NCBI GenBank assembly: GCA_011389685.1
Contig: JAABTV010000001.1
Span: 62,001-126,000 of the forward strand
Source: Paracoccaceae bacterium
GTDB lineage: Bacteria > Pseudomonadota > Alphaproteobacteria > Rhodobacterales > Rhodobacteraceae
DNA: 64,000 nt
Reading direction: 5' to 3'
Below, one piece after another: positions 1 to 8,668 of this stretch. The notes beneath the pieces are model-generated. The model saw nothing but the letters and a program-made list of their open reading frames with translations. It was not told where the DNA came from and did not search any database. Both the position numbers and the translations under genes were made by a program. Position 1 is the stretch's first letter, and every line of letters starts with the position of its first letter.

Positions 1-754
1 AGCCCAAACCGCGCACCAGAAGGTTGCCAAGCGTCACCCGCCGCGCCGCCGGCGGCCGCGCGAGCGTGGCCAGCACCGGCGGCAGCGCGCCGCCGAAATT
101 GGCGCCCAGCACCAGCACCACCGCCAGCGCCGGATCAAGCCCCCCGGTGGCGCCCAGCGACAGCACCAGCATCACCACCGCCAGCGACGAGGAAAACAGC
201 ACTGCCAGCACCGCGGCCACCGCGAAGGCCACCGGCCAGGCATTGCCCAAGAGCCCGAGGAACGCCACCAGCGCCGGCGAGTCGCGCAGCGGCGCCGTGG
301 CCTCGCCCAGCAAGGTCAGCGACAGCAGAACCAGGCCGATGCCGATCAGCGCCTGCCCGGTGCCGGCCACGGCCGGGCGCGCCTGTCGCCGCAGCACGTA
401 GCCCGCCAGCAGCAGCAGCGGCGAAAGCGCCTCGATCCCGGCGGTCACGATCCAGACGGTCAGCGCGGTGCCGAGATTGGCACCCAGCAGCGCCACCTGT
501 GCCCGCCCCGGGCGGATCATGCCGCGTTCGACGAAATCCGAGGTCATCAGCGCGGTCGCGGTCGAGGACTGGAGCCCCAGCGCCGCGACCAGCCCGGCGA
601 GGAAGGCGCGCGGCGAGGTGCGGGTGCCCTTGCTGAGCGCCAGTTTCAGGCGCAGCCCGAACGCCTCGGTCACGCCGTACCGCACCAGCCGCAATCCGTA
701 GAGCAGCAGCGCCACCGCGCCGCCGATCGCGATCAGGATTGCCAGAGACTGCAC
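1..754 (-). CDS. Na/Pi cotransporter family protein (3' end outside window)
   Basis: This is an inner-membrane protein of the Na/Pi-cotransporter II family, expected to move phosphate or a related anion with sodium. About 251 residues are visible; the C-terminus lies left of the window. I chose the GTG start at 754 because an AAAAGGGGG ribosome site sits about six bases upstream and the reading frame is then continuous. The family signature QSSTATAL is at residues 62-69, followed by GANLGTALT near 91-99. A second half-repeat has SSSLAVVM and then GANFGGALP, which matches the internal duplication known for this family. Several long Leu/Val/Ala membrane segments are present. Substrate is inferred from family only. 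Confidence 0.85.
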   Translation of the reverse strand, partial: MQSLAILIAIGGAVALLLYGLRLVRYGVTEAFGLRLKLALSKGTRTSPRAFLAGLVAALGLQSSTATALMTSDFVERGMIRPGRAQVALLGANLGTALTVWIVTAGIEALSPLLLLAGYVLRRQARPAVAGTGQALIGIGLVLLSLTLLGEATAPLRDSPALVAFLGLLGNAWPVAFAVAAVLAVLFSSSLAVVMLVLSLGATGGLDPALAVVLVLGANFGGALPPVLATLARPPAARRVTLGNLLVRGLG

Positions 755-879
755 GCATACCCCCTTTTCAGAGCCGGCCTTACCGAGCCAGCCTGCCGGT
801 TCGGAGTGTCATATTTCTGTTACATTCGGCCGGGGGGGCAGGTGAAGTCAACCGGCGGGCGCGGCGGCGTGATGCCGGT

Positions 880-1191
880 TCAGCGGATCACGATCTCGTC
901 GGCGCGGATCAGGCCCAGTACCGAGCGGACCTGTTCGTCGAGCAGGTCGAGATCGAGATAGCTGTCCGAAAGCCGCCGCGTCAGGTTTTCCATCCGCGCG
1001 ACCTCTCTTTCGAGCGTGGCGAGCCGCTTTTCAAGCTCGGACGCCTCGGCCAGGATCTCGGACCGGCGGAACAACCCGTAATCACCCTGCACGGCGGCAA
1101 AGGTGAAATAGAGCCCGAGCGAAAAGGTCACGGCAAAGAACACCATGCCGCCGAGGGCGGGCCGATATCCGGTGAGCCAGCGTATTGCCAT
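880..1191 (-). CDS. FtsB/DivIC-like septum formation initiator
   Basis: This 103-residue bitopic membrane protein has the FtsB/DivIC layout: a short cytoplasmic N-terminus, one membrane segment at about residues 12-32 (GMVFFAVTFSLGLYFTF), then a Leu/Glu/Arg-rich coiled coil at about 40-75 (ASELEKRLATLEREVARMEN). FtsB proteins work with FtsL and FtsQ in the divisome. In Rhodobacterales this gene is often near central-metabolism genes, so the location is ordinary. It is transcribed away from the acyl-CoA dehydrogenase to its right. The family call is good; direct orthology to E. coli FtsB is inferred. Confidence 0.8.
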   Translation of the reverse strand: MAIRWLTGYRPALGGMVFFAVTFSLGLYFTFAAVQGDYGLFRRSEILAEASELEKRLATLEREVARMENLTRRLSDSYLDLDLLDEQVRSVLGLIRADEIVIR

Positions 1192-1347
1192 GTCCTGCCT
1201 GTCCTCGTTCCTGGTCCGCTCTGCCCCTTCGTCCAGGCTGTGCCGCCCGTGACGCGAGGAAATCCTGCCACAGGCCCGCCGGATTGTGAATCCCCCTTTT
1301 GCGGAACCGGGCGATTTGCGAGGATTGCGTCAAAGGGAGAGACCACG

Positions 1348-2970
1348 ATGACACATTCACCGCCGATCGCAGACCTTGGAACCCACGAGGTGATGAACCA
1401 GCCGCCGGCGCGCACGGCGTCGGATCTTTGGGCATCGGACCCGATCTTGCGTCATCATGCCGGGGCGAACGGCGTCGATCAGGTGGCGCTGGCCGAGTAT
1501 GGCGCCCGCATGGGCAGCGCCGAAATGCGCGAGGCGGGGCGCGAGGCCAACCGCGTTCCGCCGGTTCTGGTGAGTTTCGACCGGTCGGGGCGGCGCCTCG
1601 ACGAGGTGAAATTCCATCCCGCCTACCACGATCTGATGGCGGCGGGGTTGCAGGCGGGGTTCTCGGCCGCCCCCTGGGAAGAGGCGACGCCGGCGGGTCA
1701 CAGCGCCCATGCCGCGATGTGCTACATGACCAGCCAGGTCGAGCCGGGCGTGACCTGCCCGATGGTGATGACCTATGCCGCCGTCCCCGCGCTCAGCGCC
1801 GATCCGGCGCTGGCGGCGCAATGGGTGCCCAAGCTGACCGCGCGCGATTATGACACCGCCCGCGCGCCCATGGGCGAGAAACGCGCGGTGACGCTGGGCA
1901 TGGCGATGACCGAGAAGCAGGGCGGATCGGATGTGCGCGCCAACACCACGCGGGCGGTGCGCTCGGGCGATCATTACCGCCTCAGCGGGCATAAATGGTT
2001 CTGCTCGGCGCCGATGTCGGACGGGTTCCTGACGCTGGCACAGGCCGAGGGGGGACTGAGCTGTTTCCTGGTGCCGCGCTGGCTTGATGGCGACCGCAAC
2101 CCGATCCACGTGATGCGGCTGAAGGACAAGCTCGGCAACCGGGCCAATGCCTCCTCGGAGATCGAGTATCACGATACGCTGGCCTTTCGGCTGGGCGACG
2201 AGGGGCAGGGGGTCAAGACCATCATCGAGATGGTGCATCACACCCGGCTTTCGACCTCGGTGGCGCCGGCGGGGCTGATGCGCGGGGCGCTGTCGGAGGC
2301 GAAATACTGGGTCGAGGGGCGCAGCGCGTTCCAGCGCCGGCTGATCGATCAGCCCTTGATGCGGGCCGTGCTGGCCGACCTGGCGCTTGACCTCGAGGGC
2401 ACCACGGCGCTGGCATTCCGCGTGGCGCGGGCCTTCGATGCGGGCACGCCCGAGGAGCGCGCCTTTTCGCGGATCGCGGTGGCGCTGGCCAAGTTTCTCG
2501 GCAACAAGCTGGCCCCGAACGTGATCTACGAGGCGATGGAGTGCCTCGGCGGCATGGGCTATGTCGAGGAGACGCCGCTGCCGATGCTGTTTCGCGAAAG
2601 CCCGCTCAACTCGATCTGGGAGGGGTCGGGCAACGTGATCTGCCTTGATGTGATGCGCGCGCTGGCCCGCGACGAGGCGGCGCGCGAGGCGGTGATGGCG
2701 GAATTGTCGGGCGTGCGGGGCGAGAACCCGTCCTATGACGCGGCGCTGTCGGCGCATCTCGACCGCTGGCCCGGCCTGCCCGAGGAGGCTGAGGCGCGCT
2801 GGTTCACCGAAAGCCTGGCCTCGCTGCTGAGTGCCAGCGTCCTGATCGGCCAAGCCCCCGCGGCGGTGGCCGACGGCTATGCCGCGACACGGCTGGGCGG
2901 GCCGCGGGGCCGGGTCTACGGCGCGGTTACAGGGCTGGATACGCAGGCCATCCTGGAGCGGCTGGGATGA
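1348..2970 (+). CDS. AidB-like acyl-CoA dehydrogenase family protein
   Basis: A 540-residue flavoprotein of the acyl-CoA dehydrogenase superfamily, AidB branch (E. coli AidB has nearly the same length). The ATG at 1348 was chosen over upstream in-frame ATGs because it follows an AAAGGGAGA ribosome site and begins the conserved N-terminal domain. AidB-type motifs are visible: KQGGSDVRANTT, GHKWFCSAPMSD, a KLGNRANASSEIEY stretch, then ECLGGMGYVEE and SIWEGSGNV near the C-terminus. E. coli AidB belongs to the alkylation response and binds DNA; many alphaproteobacterial relatives are annotated only as acyl-CoA dehydrogenases. The stop overlaps the next gene, a thioesterase, by four bases. That suggests a fatty-acyl or amino-acid-derived CoA substrate rather than a pure repair role, which is an inference. 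Confidence 0.85.
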   Translation: MTHSPPIADLGTHEVMNQPPARTASDLWASDPILRHHAGANGVDQVALAEYGARMGSAEMREAGREANRVPPVLVSFDRSGRRLDEVKFHPAYHDLMAAGLQAGFSAAPWEEATPAGHSAHAAMCYMTSQVEPGVTCPMVMTYAAVPALSADPALAAQWVPKLTARDYDTARAPMGEKRAVTLGMAMTEKQGGSDVRANTTRAVRSGDHYRLSGHKWFCSAPMSDGFLTLAQAEGGLSCFLVPRWLDGDRNPIHVMRLKDKLGNRANASSEIEYHDTLAFRLGDEGQGVKTIIEMVHHTRLSTSVAPAGLMRGALSEAKYWVEGRSAFQRRLIDQPLMRAVLADLALDLEGTTALAFRVARAFDAGTPEERAFSRIAVALAKFLGNKLAPNVIYEAMECLGGMGYVEETPLPMLFRESPLNSIWEGSGNVICLDVMRALARDEAAREAVMAELSGVRGENPSYDAALSAHLDRWPGLPEEAEARWFTESLASLLSASVLIGQAPAAVADGYAATRLGGPRGRVYGAVTGLDTQAILERLG

Positions 2971-3416
2971 GCCTTGCCACATATGGCGATTACGCCGCCC
3001 GCACCCGCGAGAGTTTCGCCCGCCAGCCCGCGATGCGCGCGATGGGAATCTCGATCGACGATGTCGCCCCGGGCGAGGTCTGGCTGTCGATGCCGTTCAA
3101 CCCCGATTTCACCCAGCAGCACGGTTTCATGCATGCGGGGACGATCGTCTCGGGGCTGGACACGGCCGCCGGGTTCGCGGCCTTTACCCTGATGCCGGAA
3201 GAGGCCGGGGTGCTGACGGTGGAGCTCAAGACCGCGCTGATGCGGCCGGGCAAGGGGCAGCGTTTCAACTTTCATGCGCGGGTCGTGAAGCCGGGGCGCA
3301 CGATCCTCTTTACCGAGGCCGTGGCCATGGCGATCGACGCCGGGCAGGAGCACGAGATCGCCCGGCTGAGCGCCACGATGATGGCGGTTGAGGGGCGCGC
3401 CGACATCAGGGGATGA
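2967..3416 (+). CDS. PaaI-type hotdog thioesterase
   Basis: A 149-residue single hotdog-fold protein resembling PaaI/YiiD acyl-CoA thioesterases. The typical core is HGFMHAGTIVSGLDTAAGFAA at about residues 52-72, with the HGG-like region and the Asp on the helix, followed by a TVELKTALMRPGKG strand. It would hydrolyse CoA thioesters in the cytoplasm. The ATGA overlap with the upstream acyl-CoA dehydrogenase indicates translational coupling and a shared acyl-CoA pathway. Its exact substrate cannot be read from sequence. It converges with pgk across a palindrome-rich gap. Confidence 0.82.
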   Translation: MSLATYGDYAARTRESFARQPAMRAMGISIDDVAPGEVWLSMPFNPDFTQQHGFMHAGTIVSGLDTAAGFAAFTLMPEEAGVLTVELKTALMRPGKGQRFNFHARVVKPGRTILFTEAVAMAIDAGQEHEIARLSATMMAVEGRADIRG

Positions 3417-3490
3417 GGGTCGCGTCTGAAGCGATGCACCGTGCCCTGTCATCGCTGCGTCCTGTCGGTGCCGTGCCTGCCATCGACCGG

Positions 3491-3536
3491 GCACGAGGGC
3501 GCGCGCCCTCGTGCGGCGGGGCCGCGCGGCCCCGCC
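3491..3536. repeat. Dispersed bipartite palindrome, copy 1
   Basis: Two perfect GC-only palindromes sit side by side in the gap between the convergent thioesterase and pgk genes: a 24-bp one at 3491-3514 (half-site GCACGAGGGCGC) and a 22-bp one at 3515-3536 (half-site GGCGGGGCCGC). The same pair in reverse order occurs at 18465-18508. There is no T-run, so it is not a canonical terminator, though either hairpin could stop transcription or stabilise mRNA ends. Confidence 0.85.
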
Positions 3537-3550
3537 CTCCCAGCGACGGC

Positions 3551-4735
3551 TCAGCCTTCGAGTGCGGCCACGCCGGGCAGGGTCTTGCCTTCCATCCATT
3601 CGAGGAATGCGCCGCCCGCGGTCGAGATATAGGTGAAATCCGCCGCCGCCCCGGCCCGATTGAGCGCCGCCACCGTATCGCCCCCGCCCGCGACCGAAAC
3701 CAGCGCGCCGGCGCGGCTGCGTTCGGCGGCCCTGGCGGCGGCGGCATTGGTCGCACTGTCGAAGGGGGCGATCTCGAACGCGCCGAGCGGACCGTTCCAG
3801 ATCAGGGTTTTGGCATTGTCCAGCGCCGTGGCGATGCGCGCGACGGTCAATGGCCCGGCATCGAGGATCATCGCGTCGGCGGGGCATTCGGTGGCCGGCA
3901 CGGTCTCATGCGCGGCATGGGCGGCGAAGTCGCGCGCCACCACCACGTCTTCGGGCAGGATGATCTCGCAGCCCTTGGTGCTGGCCTTGGCCATGATCGC
4001 GCGCGCGGTGTCGGCCATGTCGTGCTCGCACAGCGAACGGCCCACGTCGATGCTCTGCGCGGCCAGAAAGGTATTGGCCATGCCGCCGCCGATCACCAGG
4101 GTGTCGACCCGCTCCACCAGGTTGCCCAGCAGGTCAAGCTTGGTCGAGACCTTGGCGCCGCCCACCACCGCCACGACAGGGCGCACGGGATTGCCCAGCG
4201 CCGCCTCCAGCGCCTCCAGCTCGGCCTGCATCAGCCGCCCGGCGCAGGCGGGCAGGTGGTGCGCCACCCCTTCGGTCGAGGCATGCGCGCGATGCGCGGC
4301 GGAAAAGGCATCGTTGCAATAGACATCGCCCAGCCCGGCCAGCCGGGCGGCGAAATCGGGGTCATTGGCCTCTTCGCCGGGGTGAAAGCGGATATTCTCC
4401 AGAAGCAGCACATCGGCGGCCCGCGCCTCGTCGGTCAGCACCTCGGCGGCCTCCAGCGTCTCGACGAATCCCACCGAACAGCCCAGCGCCTGTTCCAGCG
4501 CGGGCAGGACAATGCGCAGGCTCAGGTCGAGCACCACCTTGCCGTCGGGCCGGCCGAAATGGGCCAGCAGGATCGGTTTGCCGCCCTGGGCGAGGATGTC
4601 GCGCACGGTGGGGGTGATGCGGGTGATCCGCGTGGCGTCGCTCACCCGGCCATCCTGGACCGGCACGTTGATGTCGACGCGGGTCAGCACGCGCTTGCCC
4701 GCAAGATCCATGTCGTCGAGTGTCTTCCAGCGCAT
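3551..4735 (-). CDS. pgk: Phosphoglycerate kinase
   Basis: A 394-residue phosphoglycerate kinase, the glycolytic/gluconeogenic enzyme converting 1,3-bisphosphoglycerate and ADP to 3-phosphoglycerate and ATP. The N-terminal substrate motif [19 protein letters not shown] is at about residues 18-36, the [12 protein letters not shown] segment follows, and the nucleotide-site [23 protein letters not shown] and the C-terminal GGGDTVAAL loop are all present. Length is normal for the family. It is divergent from the cyclophilin pair and convergent with the thioesterase. Confidence 0.97.
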   Translation of the reverse strand: MRWKTLDDMDLAGKRVLTRVDINVPVQDGRVSDATRITRITPTVRDILAQGGKPILLAHFGRPDGKVVLDLSLRIVLPALEQALGCSVGFVETLEAAEVLTDEARAADVLLLENIRFHPGEEANDPDFAARLAGLGDVYCNDAFSAAHRAHASTEGVAHHLPACAGRLMQAELEALEAALGNPVRPVVAVVGGAKVSTKLDLLGNLVERVDTLVIGGGMANTFLAAQSIDVGRSLCEHDMADTARAIMAKASTKGCEIILPEDVVVARDFAAHAAHETVPATECPADAMILDAGPLTVARIATALDNAKTLIWNGPLGAFEIAPFDSATNAAAARAAERSRAGALVSVAGGGDTVAALNRAGAAADFTYISTAGGAFLEWMEGKTLPGVAALEG

Positions 4736-4811
4736 CCTGTCCCCTGGTCCGCTCCCTGCCTCTTGTTGGCGCCTCTTTGGCGAAGCCCCGCGCGCACGTC
4801 AATGGCGTGAC

Positions 4812-4840
4812 TTGTCGCGGGCGCGATTGCGGCTTAGGTA
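4812..4840 (+). promoter_or_regulatory. Predicted sigma-70 promoter for the cyclophilin pair
   Basis: TTGTCG at 4812-4817 and TAGGTA at 4835-4840 are separated by 17 bases and lie about 32 bases before the ppiB start, in the region divergent from pgk. The match is partial at the -10 and this is a prediction from spacing only. Confidence 0.45.
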
Positions 4841-4872
4841 GCGGGCAACATGACAAGACAAGGAGCGCCGAC

Positions 4873-5382
4873 ATGGCCGAGATCAAGGACCCCGAGAACA
4901 CCATCCTGATGGAGCTGAAGGGCGGCACCGTCACAATTGCCCTGATGCCCGACGTGGCGCCCAAGCATTGCGAGCGGATGAAGGCGCTGGCCCGCGCCGG
5001 GGCCTATGACAACGTGGCCTTTCACCGCGTGATCGACGGTTTCATGGCCCAGACCGGCGATGTCCAGAACGCCAACATGGAAAAGGACTGGAACCCCCGC
5101 CTTGCCGGCACCGGCGGATCGGTCATGCCCGACCTTCCGGCCGAGTTCAGCCGCATCCCCCATGCCCGCGGCAGCCTCGGTGCGGCGCGCTCGCAGAACC
5201 CCGACTCGGCCAATTCGCAGTTCTTCATCAGCTTCAAGGACAATGATTTCCTCAACGGGCAATACACGGTCTATGGGCAGGTGATCGAGGGCATGGAACA
5301 TGTCGACGCGATCACCCGGGGCGAGCCGCCCGCAAATCCCGACCGGATGATCAGCGTGAAGGTGGCCGCCGATGTTGCATAA
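4873..5382 (+). CDS. ppiB: Cytoplasmic peptidyl-prolyl cis-trans isomerase (cyclophilin)
   Basis: A 169-residue cyclophilin that catalyses proline isomerisation during folding. It has no signal peptide. The start at 4873 follows an AAGGAG site. Family motifs include FHRVIDGFMAQTGD at about residues 55-68, a GSLGAARSQNPDSANSQFF segment, and GQYTVYGQVIEGM. Its 3' end overlaps the start of a second, exported cyclophilin by 11 bases, so the two are a duplicated operon pair, one cytoplasmic and one periplasmic. Confidence 0.93.
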   Translation: MAEIKDPENTILMELKGGTVTIALMPDVAPKHCERMKALARAGAYDNVAFHRVIDGFMAQTGDVQNANMEKDWNPRLAGTGGSVMPDLPAEFSRIPHARGSLGAARSQNPDSANSQFFISFKDNDFLNGQYTVYGQVIEGMEHVDAITRGEPPANPDRMISVKVAADVA

Positions 5383-5920
5383 GTTTCTTGTCATGGCCGC
5401 ATTGATGGCCACCCCCGCCGCCGCCACCGGTCTCAAGATCGAGGTCGAGGGCGAAGCCAATGGCGTGATCGAGATCGACCTGCTGGAGGATGTGGCGCCG
5501 GGCCATGTCGAACAGATCACCGCGCTGGCCGAGGCGGGCGCCTATGACGGCGTCGTCTTTCACCGGGTGATCGAGGGTTTCATGGCGCAGACCGGCGATG
5601 TGCAGTTCGGCAAGATCGGGCAGGACATGCGCCGCGCCGGCACCGGCAGATCCGAGCGCCCGAACCTCAGCGCCGAATTCTCGGACGTGAGTTTCGAGCG
5701 CGGCGTCGTGGGCATGGCCCGCAGCAGCGACCCCGACAGCGCCAATTCGCAATTCTTCATCATGTTCGCCCCCGCGCCGCATCTCGACGGGCAATATACC
5801 GTCGTCGGGCGGGTCACGTCCGGCATGGATGTGGTCGACGCGATCAAGCGCGGCGAGGGTCGCAGCGGTGCCGTGACCGGTCAGCCCGACGTGATGAAAC
5901 GCGTCACCGTCACCGACTGA
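5372..5920 (+). CDS. Periplasmic peptidyl-prolyl cis-trans isomerase
   Basis: A 182-residue cyclophilin paralogue of the upstream gene with an N-terminal signal peptide (MLHKFLVMAALMATPAAA, probable cleavage near residue 18-19), so it acts in the periplasm. The motifs FHRVIEGFMAQTGDVQ and DPDSANSQFFIMF are intact. It overlaps ppiB by 11 bases in a different frame, implying translational coupling. It corresponds in role to PpiA-type cyclophilins. Confidence 0.9.
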   Translation: MLHKFLVMAALMATPAAATGLKIEVEGEANGVIEIDLLEDVAPGHVEQITALAEAGAYDGVVFHRVIEGFMAQTGDVQFGKIGQDMRRAGTGRSERPNLSAEFSDVSFERGVVGMARSSDPDSANSQFFIMFAPAPHLDGQYTVVGRVTSGMDVVDAIKRGEGRSGAVTGQPDVMKRVTVTD

Positions 5921-5971
5921 GATCAAACCCTCTCACAACCGCGTGTCGGGGGCTGTGCAAACCCGCCTGCG

Positions 5972-6011
5972 ATGGGTCATCCTTGTGTCGAACCAAGGGA
6001 GGATGACCCAT
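5972..6011 (+). promoter_or_regulatory. Start-codon-sequestering hairpin upstream of the DUF3179 gene
   Basis: ATGGGTCATCC at 5972-5982 is a perfect 11-bp reverse complement of GGATGACCCAT at 6001-6011. The right arm contains the end of the GGGAGGA ribosome site (5997-6003) and the first two bases of the start codon at 6010. TTG at 5983-5985 and CAA at 5994-5996 can extend the stem past a GGGA bulge. Folding this mRNA would block ribosome entry, so it is a candidate translational switch or thermometer. The structure is seen; the function is inferred. Confidence 0.55.
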
Positions 6012-6972
6012 GATCTTGCGCGCATTTCTTTTCTGGCTGGCCCTGGCGGGCACCGCGCTGGCCAATCCCGATGTCTGGCGCCATGAATGGCCCGACACCG
6101 ACTTTTCCCGCTCGGCCGTGCCGGCCTGGTCCGAGATCATGTCGGGCGGGCCGGGCAAGGACGGCATTCCGGCGCTGAGCAAGCCCGATTTCATCCCCGC
6201 GGCGCAAGAGGAGCGGATCGACGGGCGCGAGCCGGTGATCACGGTCGAGATCGGCGACGCCACGCCGCGCGCCTATCCGATCCGCTATCTCACCTGGCAT
6301 GAAATCGTGAACGACACCGTCGGTGGCGTGCCGGTGGCGGTGACCTTCTGCCCCCTGTGCAACTCGGCGCTGACCTTCGATCGGCGGGTGCGGGGCAAGG
6401 TGCTGAGCTTTGGCGTGACCGGCAAGCTGCGCAATTCCGACATGGTGATGTATGACCGCGAAACCCAGAGCTGGTGGCAACAGGCGCTGGGCGAGGGTAT
6501 CGTGGGCGAGATGACCGGGGTCGAGCTGACTCAGGTGGCGAGCTGGATGGAAAGCTGGGACCAGTTCCGCACCCGCAACCCCGAAGGGCTGGTGATGGCC
6601 GAACCCGGGATCTCGCGCCCCTATGGCAGCAACCCCTATCGCGGCTATGACAGTGCCGCGCGGCCGTTCCTCTATAATGGCGAGAACCCGCCCCACGGGA
6701 TCGACCCGCTGTCGCGGGTGGTGCGGGTCGGCGCGCGCGCCTGGCCGATGGAACGGCTGCGCAAGGCCGGCCGTATCGCCGAAGGCGGCGTGGTGATCAC
6801 CTGGGAAGCCGGGCAAGCCTCGGCGCTCGATACGAGCGAAATCGGCGAGGGGCGTGACGTGGGTTCGATCCGGGTCCGTGACGGGCAGGGGGGCAACGTG
6901 GCCCATGACGTGATGTTCGCCTTTGCCTATCACGCCTTCTGGCCCGAGGGGCGCTGGATGCTGGGTGGTTAG
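6010..6972 (+). CDS. Exported DUF3179 domain protein
   Basis: A 320-residue protein with a signal peptide (MILRAFLFWLALAGTALA, cut near residue 18) and a full DUF3179 domain. The hallmark FCPLCNSALTFDR begins at residue 113, and YLTWHEIVND precedes it. Biochemical function of DUF3179 is not established; the CxxC pair suggests metal or thiol chemistry. It stands alone between the cyclophilins and yebC. Its ribosome site and start codon lie in a perfect hairpin (5972-6011), which is unusual. Confidence 0.85.
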   Translation: MILRAFLFWLALAGTALANPDVWRHEWPDTDFSRSAVPAWSEIMSGGPGKDGIPALSKPDFIPAAQEERIDGREPVITVEIGDATPRAYPIRYLTWHEIVNDTVGGVPVAVTFCPLCNSALTFDRRVRGKVLSFGVTGKLRNSDMVMYDRETQSWWQQALGEGIVGEMTGVELTQVASWMESWDQFRTRNPEGLVMAEPGISRPYGSNPYRGYDSAARPFLYNGENPPHGIDPLSRVVRVGARAWPMERLRKAGRIAEGGVVITWEAGQASALDTSEIGEGRDVGSIRVRDGQGGNVAHDVMFAFAYHAFWPEGRWMLGG

Positions 6973-7279
6973 AGCCGCGCCGCAATACAGACCGGCGCAT
7001 GACGCGGGTTGAACAGGGGAACGAGGGCAGCGCCTGCCTGGGTAGGCGCTTGCGCCTGACGATGCCACCCGCGCAACGATCTTGAAATTCCTTGCGTTGC
7101 AATCTGTTGAAACCTCGAAAGCGCCTGCCGGGGGGCAGGCAGGCGCTGCCCGGCGGTGCCGCCGGGCGGATCATTGCGCGAGGTGGTGTGTCGCCCCTGG
7201 GGCGGTCAACAGGGATTGAACCCGGGCGCGGGCGTGGCCTATAGAGGCGCGGTCAGATCAAACACGTCGGGAGAGCGAC
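6973..7279. other. 307-base intergenic gap with two tandem perfect hairpins
   Basis: No coding frame, tRNA or recognisable RNA gene is seen. At 7121-7146 GCGCCTGCC pairs with GGCAGGCGC (9 bp), and at 7148-7167 GCCCGGCGG pairs with CCGCCGGGC (9 bp, TG loop). They may end the DUF3179 transcript, although there is no T-run. The remaining bases up to the yebC ribosome site (GGGAGAG) show nothing I can assign. Confidence 0.6.
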
Positions 7280-8026
7280 ATGGCCGGCCACTCCAAATGG
7301 GCAAATATCCAGCACCGCAAGGGGCGCCAGGACGCGGCGCGCTCGAAACTGTTTTCGAAACTTTCCAAGGAGATCACCGTCGCCGCCAAGATGGGCGACC
7401 CCGACCCCGAAAAGAACCCGCGCCTGCGGCTTGCCGTCAAGGTGGCCAAGTCGCAATCCATGCCCAATGACAATATCGACCGCGCGATCAAGAAGGCCAC
7501 CGGCGGCGAGGCCGAGGATTACGAGGAAATCCGCTATGAGGGCTATGGCCCGGGCGGGGTCGCGGTGATCGTCGAGGCGATGACCGACAACCGCAACCGC
7601 ACCGCCTCGAACGTGCGCTCGACCTTCACCAAGCATGGCGGCAACCTCGGCGAGACCGGATCGGTCGGGTTCATGTTCGAACGCAAGGGGGCCGTGACCT
7701 ATCCGGTCGGCGCGGGCGATGCCGACACCGTGATGATGGCCGCGATCGAGGCCGGCGCCGAGGACGTGGAAAGCACCGAGGACGGCCATGTCATCTGGTG
7801 CGCCGATACCGACCTCAACGATGTGGCCAACGCGCTCGAGGCCGAACTGGGCGAAAGCGACGAGACCCGGCTGGTCTGGCGCCCGACCACCACGACCGAG
7901 CTTGACCTCGAAGGCATGCAGAAGCTGATGAAGCTGATCGACGCGCTGGAAGACGATGACGACGTGCAGCGCGTGACCACCAATTTCGACGCCAGTGACG
8001 AGGTGATGGAGCAACTCGCGGGATAG
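7280..8026 (+). CDS. yebC: YebC/PmpR-family protein (TACO1 homologue)
   Basis: A 248-residue YebC/PmpR protein of the expected length. The N-terminus [18 protein letters not shown] is nearly invariant in the family, followed by [20 protein letters not shown] and [11 protein letters not shown]. Members bind DNA as regulators (PmpR) or act on ribosomes to relieve stalling at polyproline (TACO1/YebC2-type). In many alphaproteobacteria the gene lies near ruvC, but ruvCAB is not here. A GGGAGAG site precedes the ATG. Confidence 0.95.
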   Translation: MAGHSKWANIQHRKGRQDAARSKLFSKLSKEITVAAKMGDPDPEKNPRLRLAVKVAKSQSMPNDNIDRAIKKATGGEAEDYEEIRYEGYGPGGVAVIVEAMTDNRNRTASNVRSTFTKHGGNLGETGSVGFMFERKGAVTYPVGAGDADTVMMAAIEAGAEDVESTEDGHVIWCADTDLNDVANALEAELGESDETRLVWRPTTTTELDLEGMQKLMKLIDALEDDDDVQRVTTNFDASDEVMEQLAG

Positions 8027-8246
8027 GGGGCGGGCTTGGGCATGCCCCCCGCCCGGAACAGCGGCGAAGCCGCCCGGGGAGCACACGGCCGCCCCCCGGC
8101 CGGGTGCTTTCGATGGGTCGCGCTCCGCTTCGGGCCGGGGATGACGCTGCAAGATAAACTGCCCTGCGCCAATGTTGTGAGCACCCGACCGCGGCCATGT
8201 GCTGCCCTATTGTCCGGCATGGGGCGAACCGGTCTTTGCGAGTCCC

Positions 8247-8567
8247 CTAGATATCAAGCCGCCCCTGCGCGCCCCTGTCCTCTTCTCGGGCGGCCTTCTT
8301 GAAGGCGTCGTCGCGGCGCGCGGGCAGGCGCACGGCGCGGTCGCGCAGCTGCAACGCCTCCTCGATGGTGACGATCTGGATGCGCGGCACCGGCTCGAAC
8401 CCCTCTTCGGCCGCGGCGGATTCATTCCCCGAGGGGCCGCGAAACAGCACGTTGCAGGAGGCGTTCGAGTTGAACGGCGGGTCGAGATAGACGAGGTTCA
8501 CCGACTCGTCCGCGATGCTCTCGCGCAGCACCGCGAGGTTGTCGCCATAATAGAGATGGTTGCGCAT
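8247..8567 (-). pseudogene. Internally deleted site-specific DNA methyltransferase remnant
   Basis: The open frame encodes 106 residues whose first half reads as the N-terminus of a phage/RM-type DNA methylase (MRNHLYYGDNLAVLRESIA, then the catalytic DPPF motif at residues 29-32 within LVYLDPPFNSNAS). Its last half (PRIQIVTIEEALQL ... AFKKAAREEDRGAQGRLDI) resembles the C-terminal end of the same family. The roughly 300-400 residues normally between them, including the SAM-binding FxGxG region and target recognition part, are missing. The frame is kept across the junction near residues 50-60. It is probably inactive. That the tail belongs to the same family is recalled similarity, not an alignment. 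Confidence 0.65.
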
Positions 8568-8668
8568 GACCCCTGCGCCCTGTTTTGTCGCCCTTATCAG
8601 GCGTGACCTTGGTCAAGATCGAGTTTAAGGGCGAGGGGGCGTAAAAGGCAATGGCGGGGGCAGGGCAT

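Noticed and set aside
135-758. A 207-codon minus-strand frame starting with ATG at 758.
   Set aside because: It is Arg/Ala/Gly-rich low-quality sequence, a shadow of the Na/Pi cotransporter that uses GTG at 754 in another frame.
8027-8246. A terminator or RNA gene after yebC.
   Set aside because: GC hairpins (GGGCGGG / CCCGCCC) are present but lack a T-run, and no conserved RNA pattern is visible.
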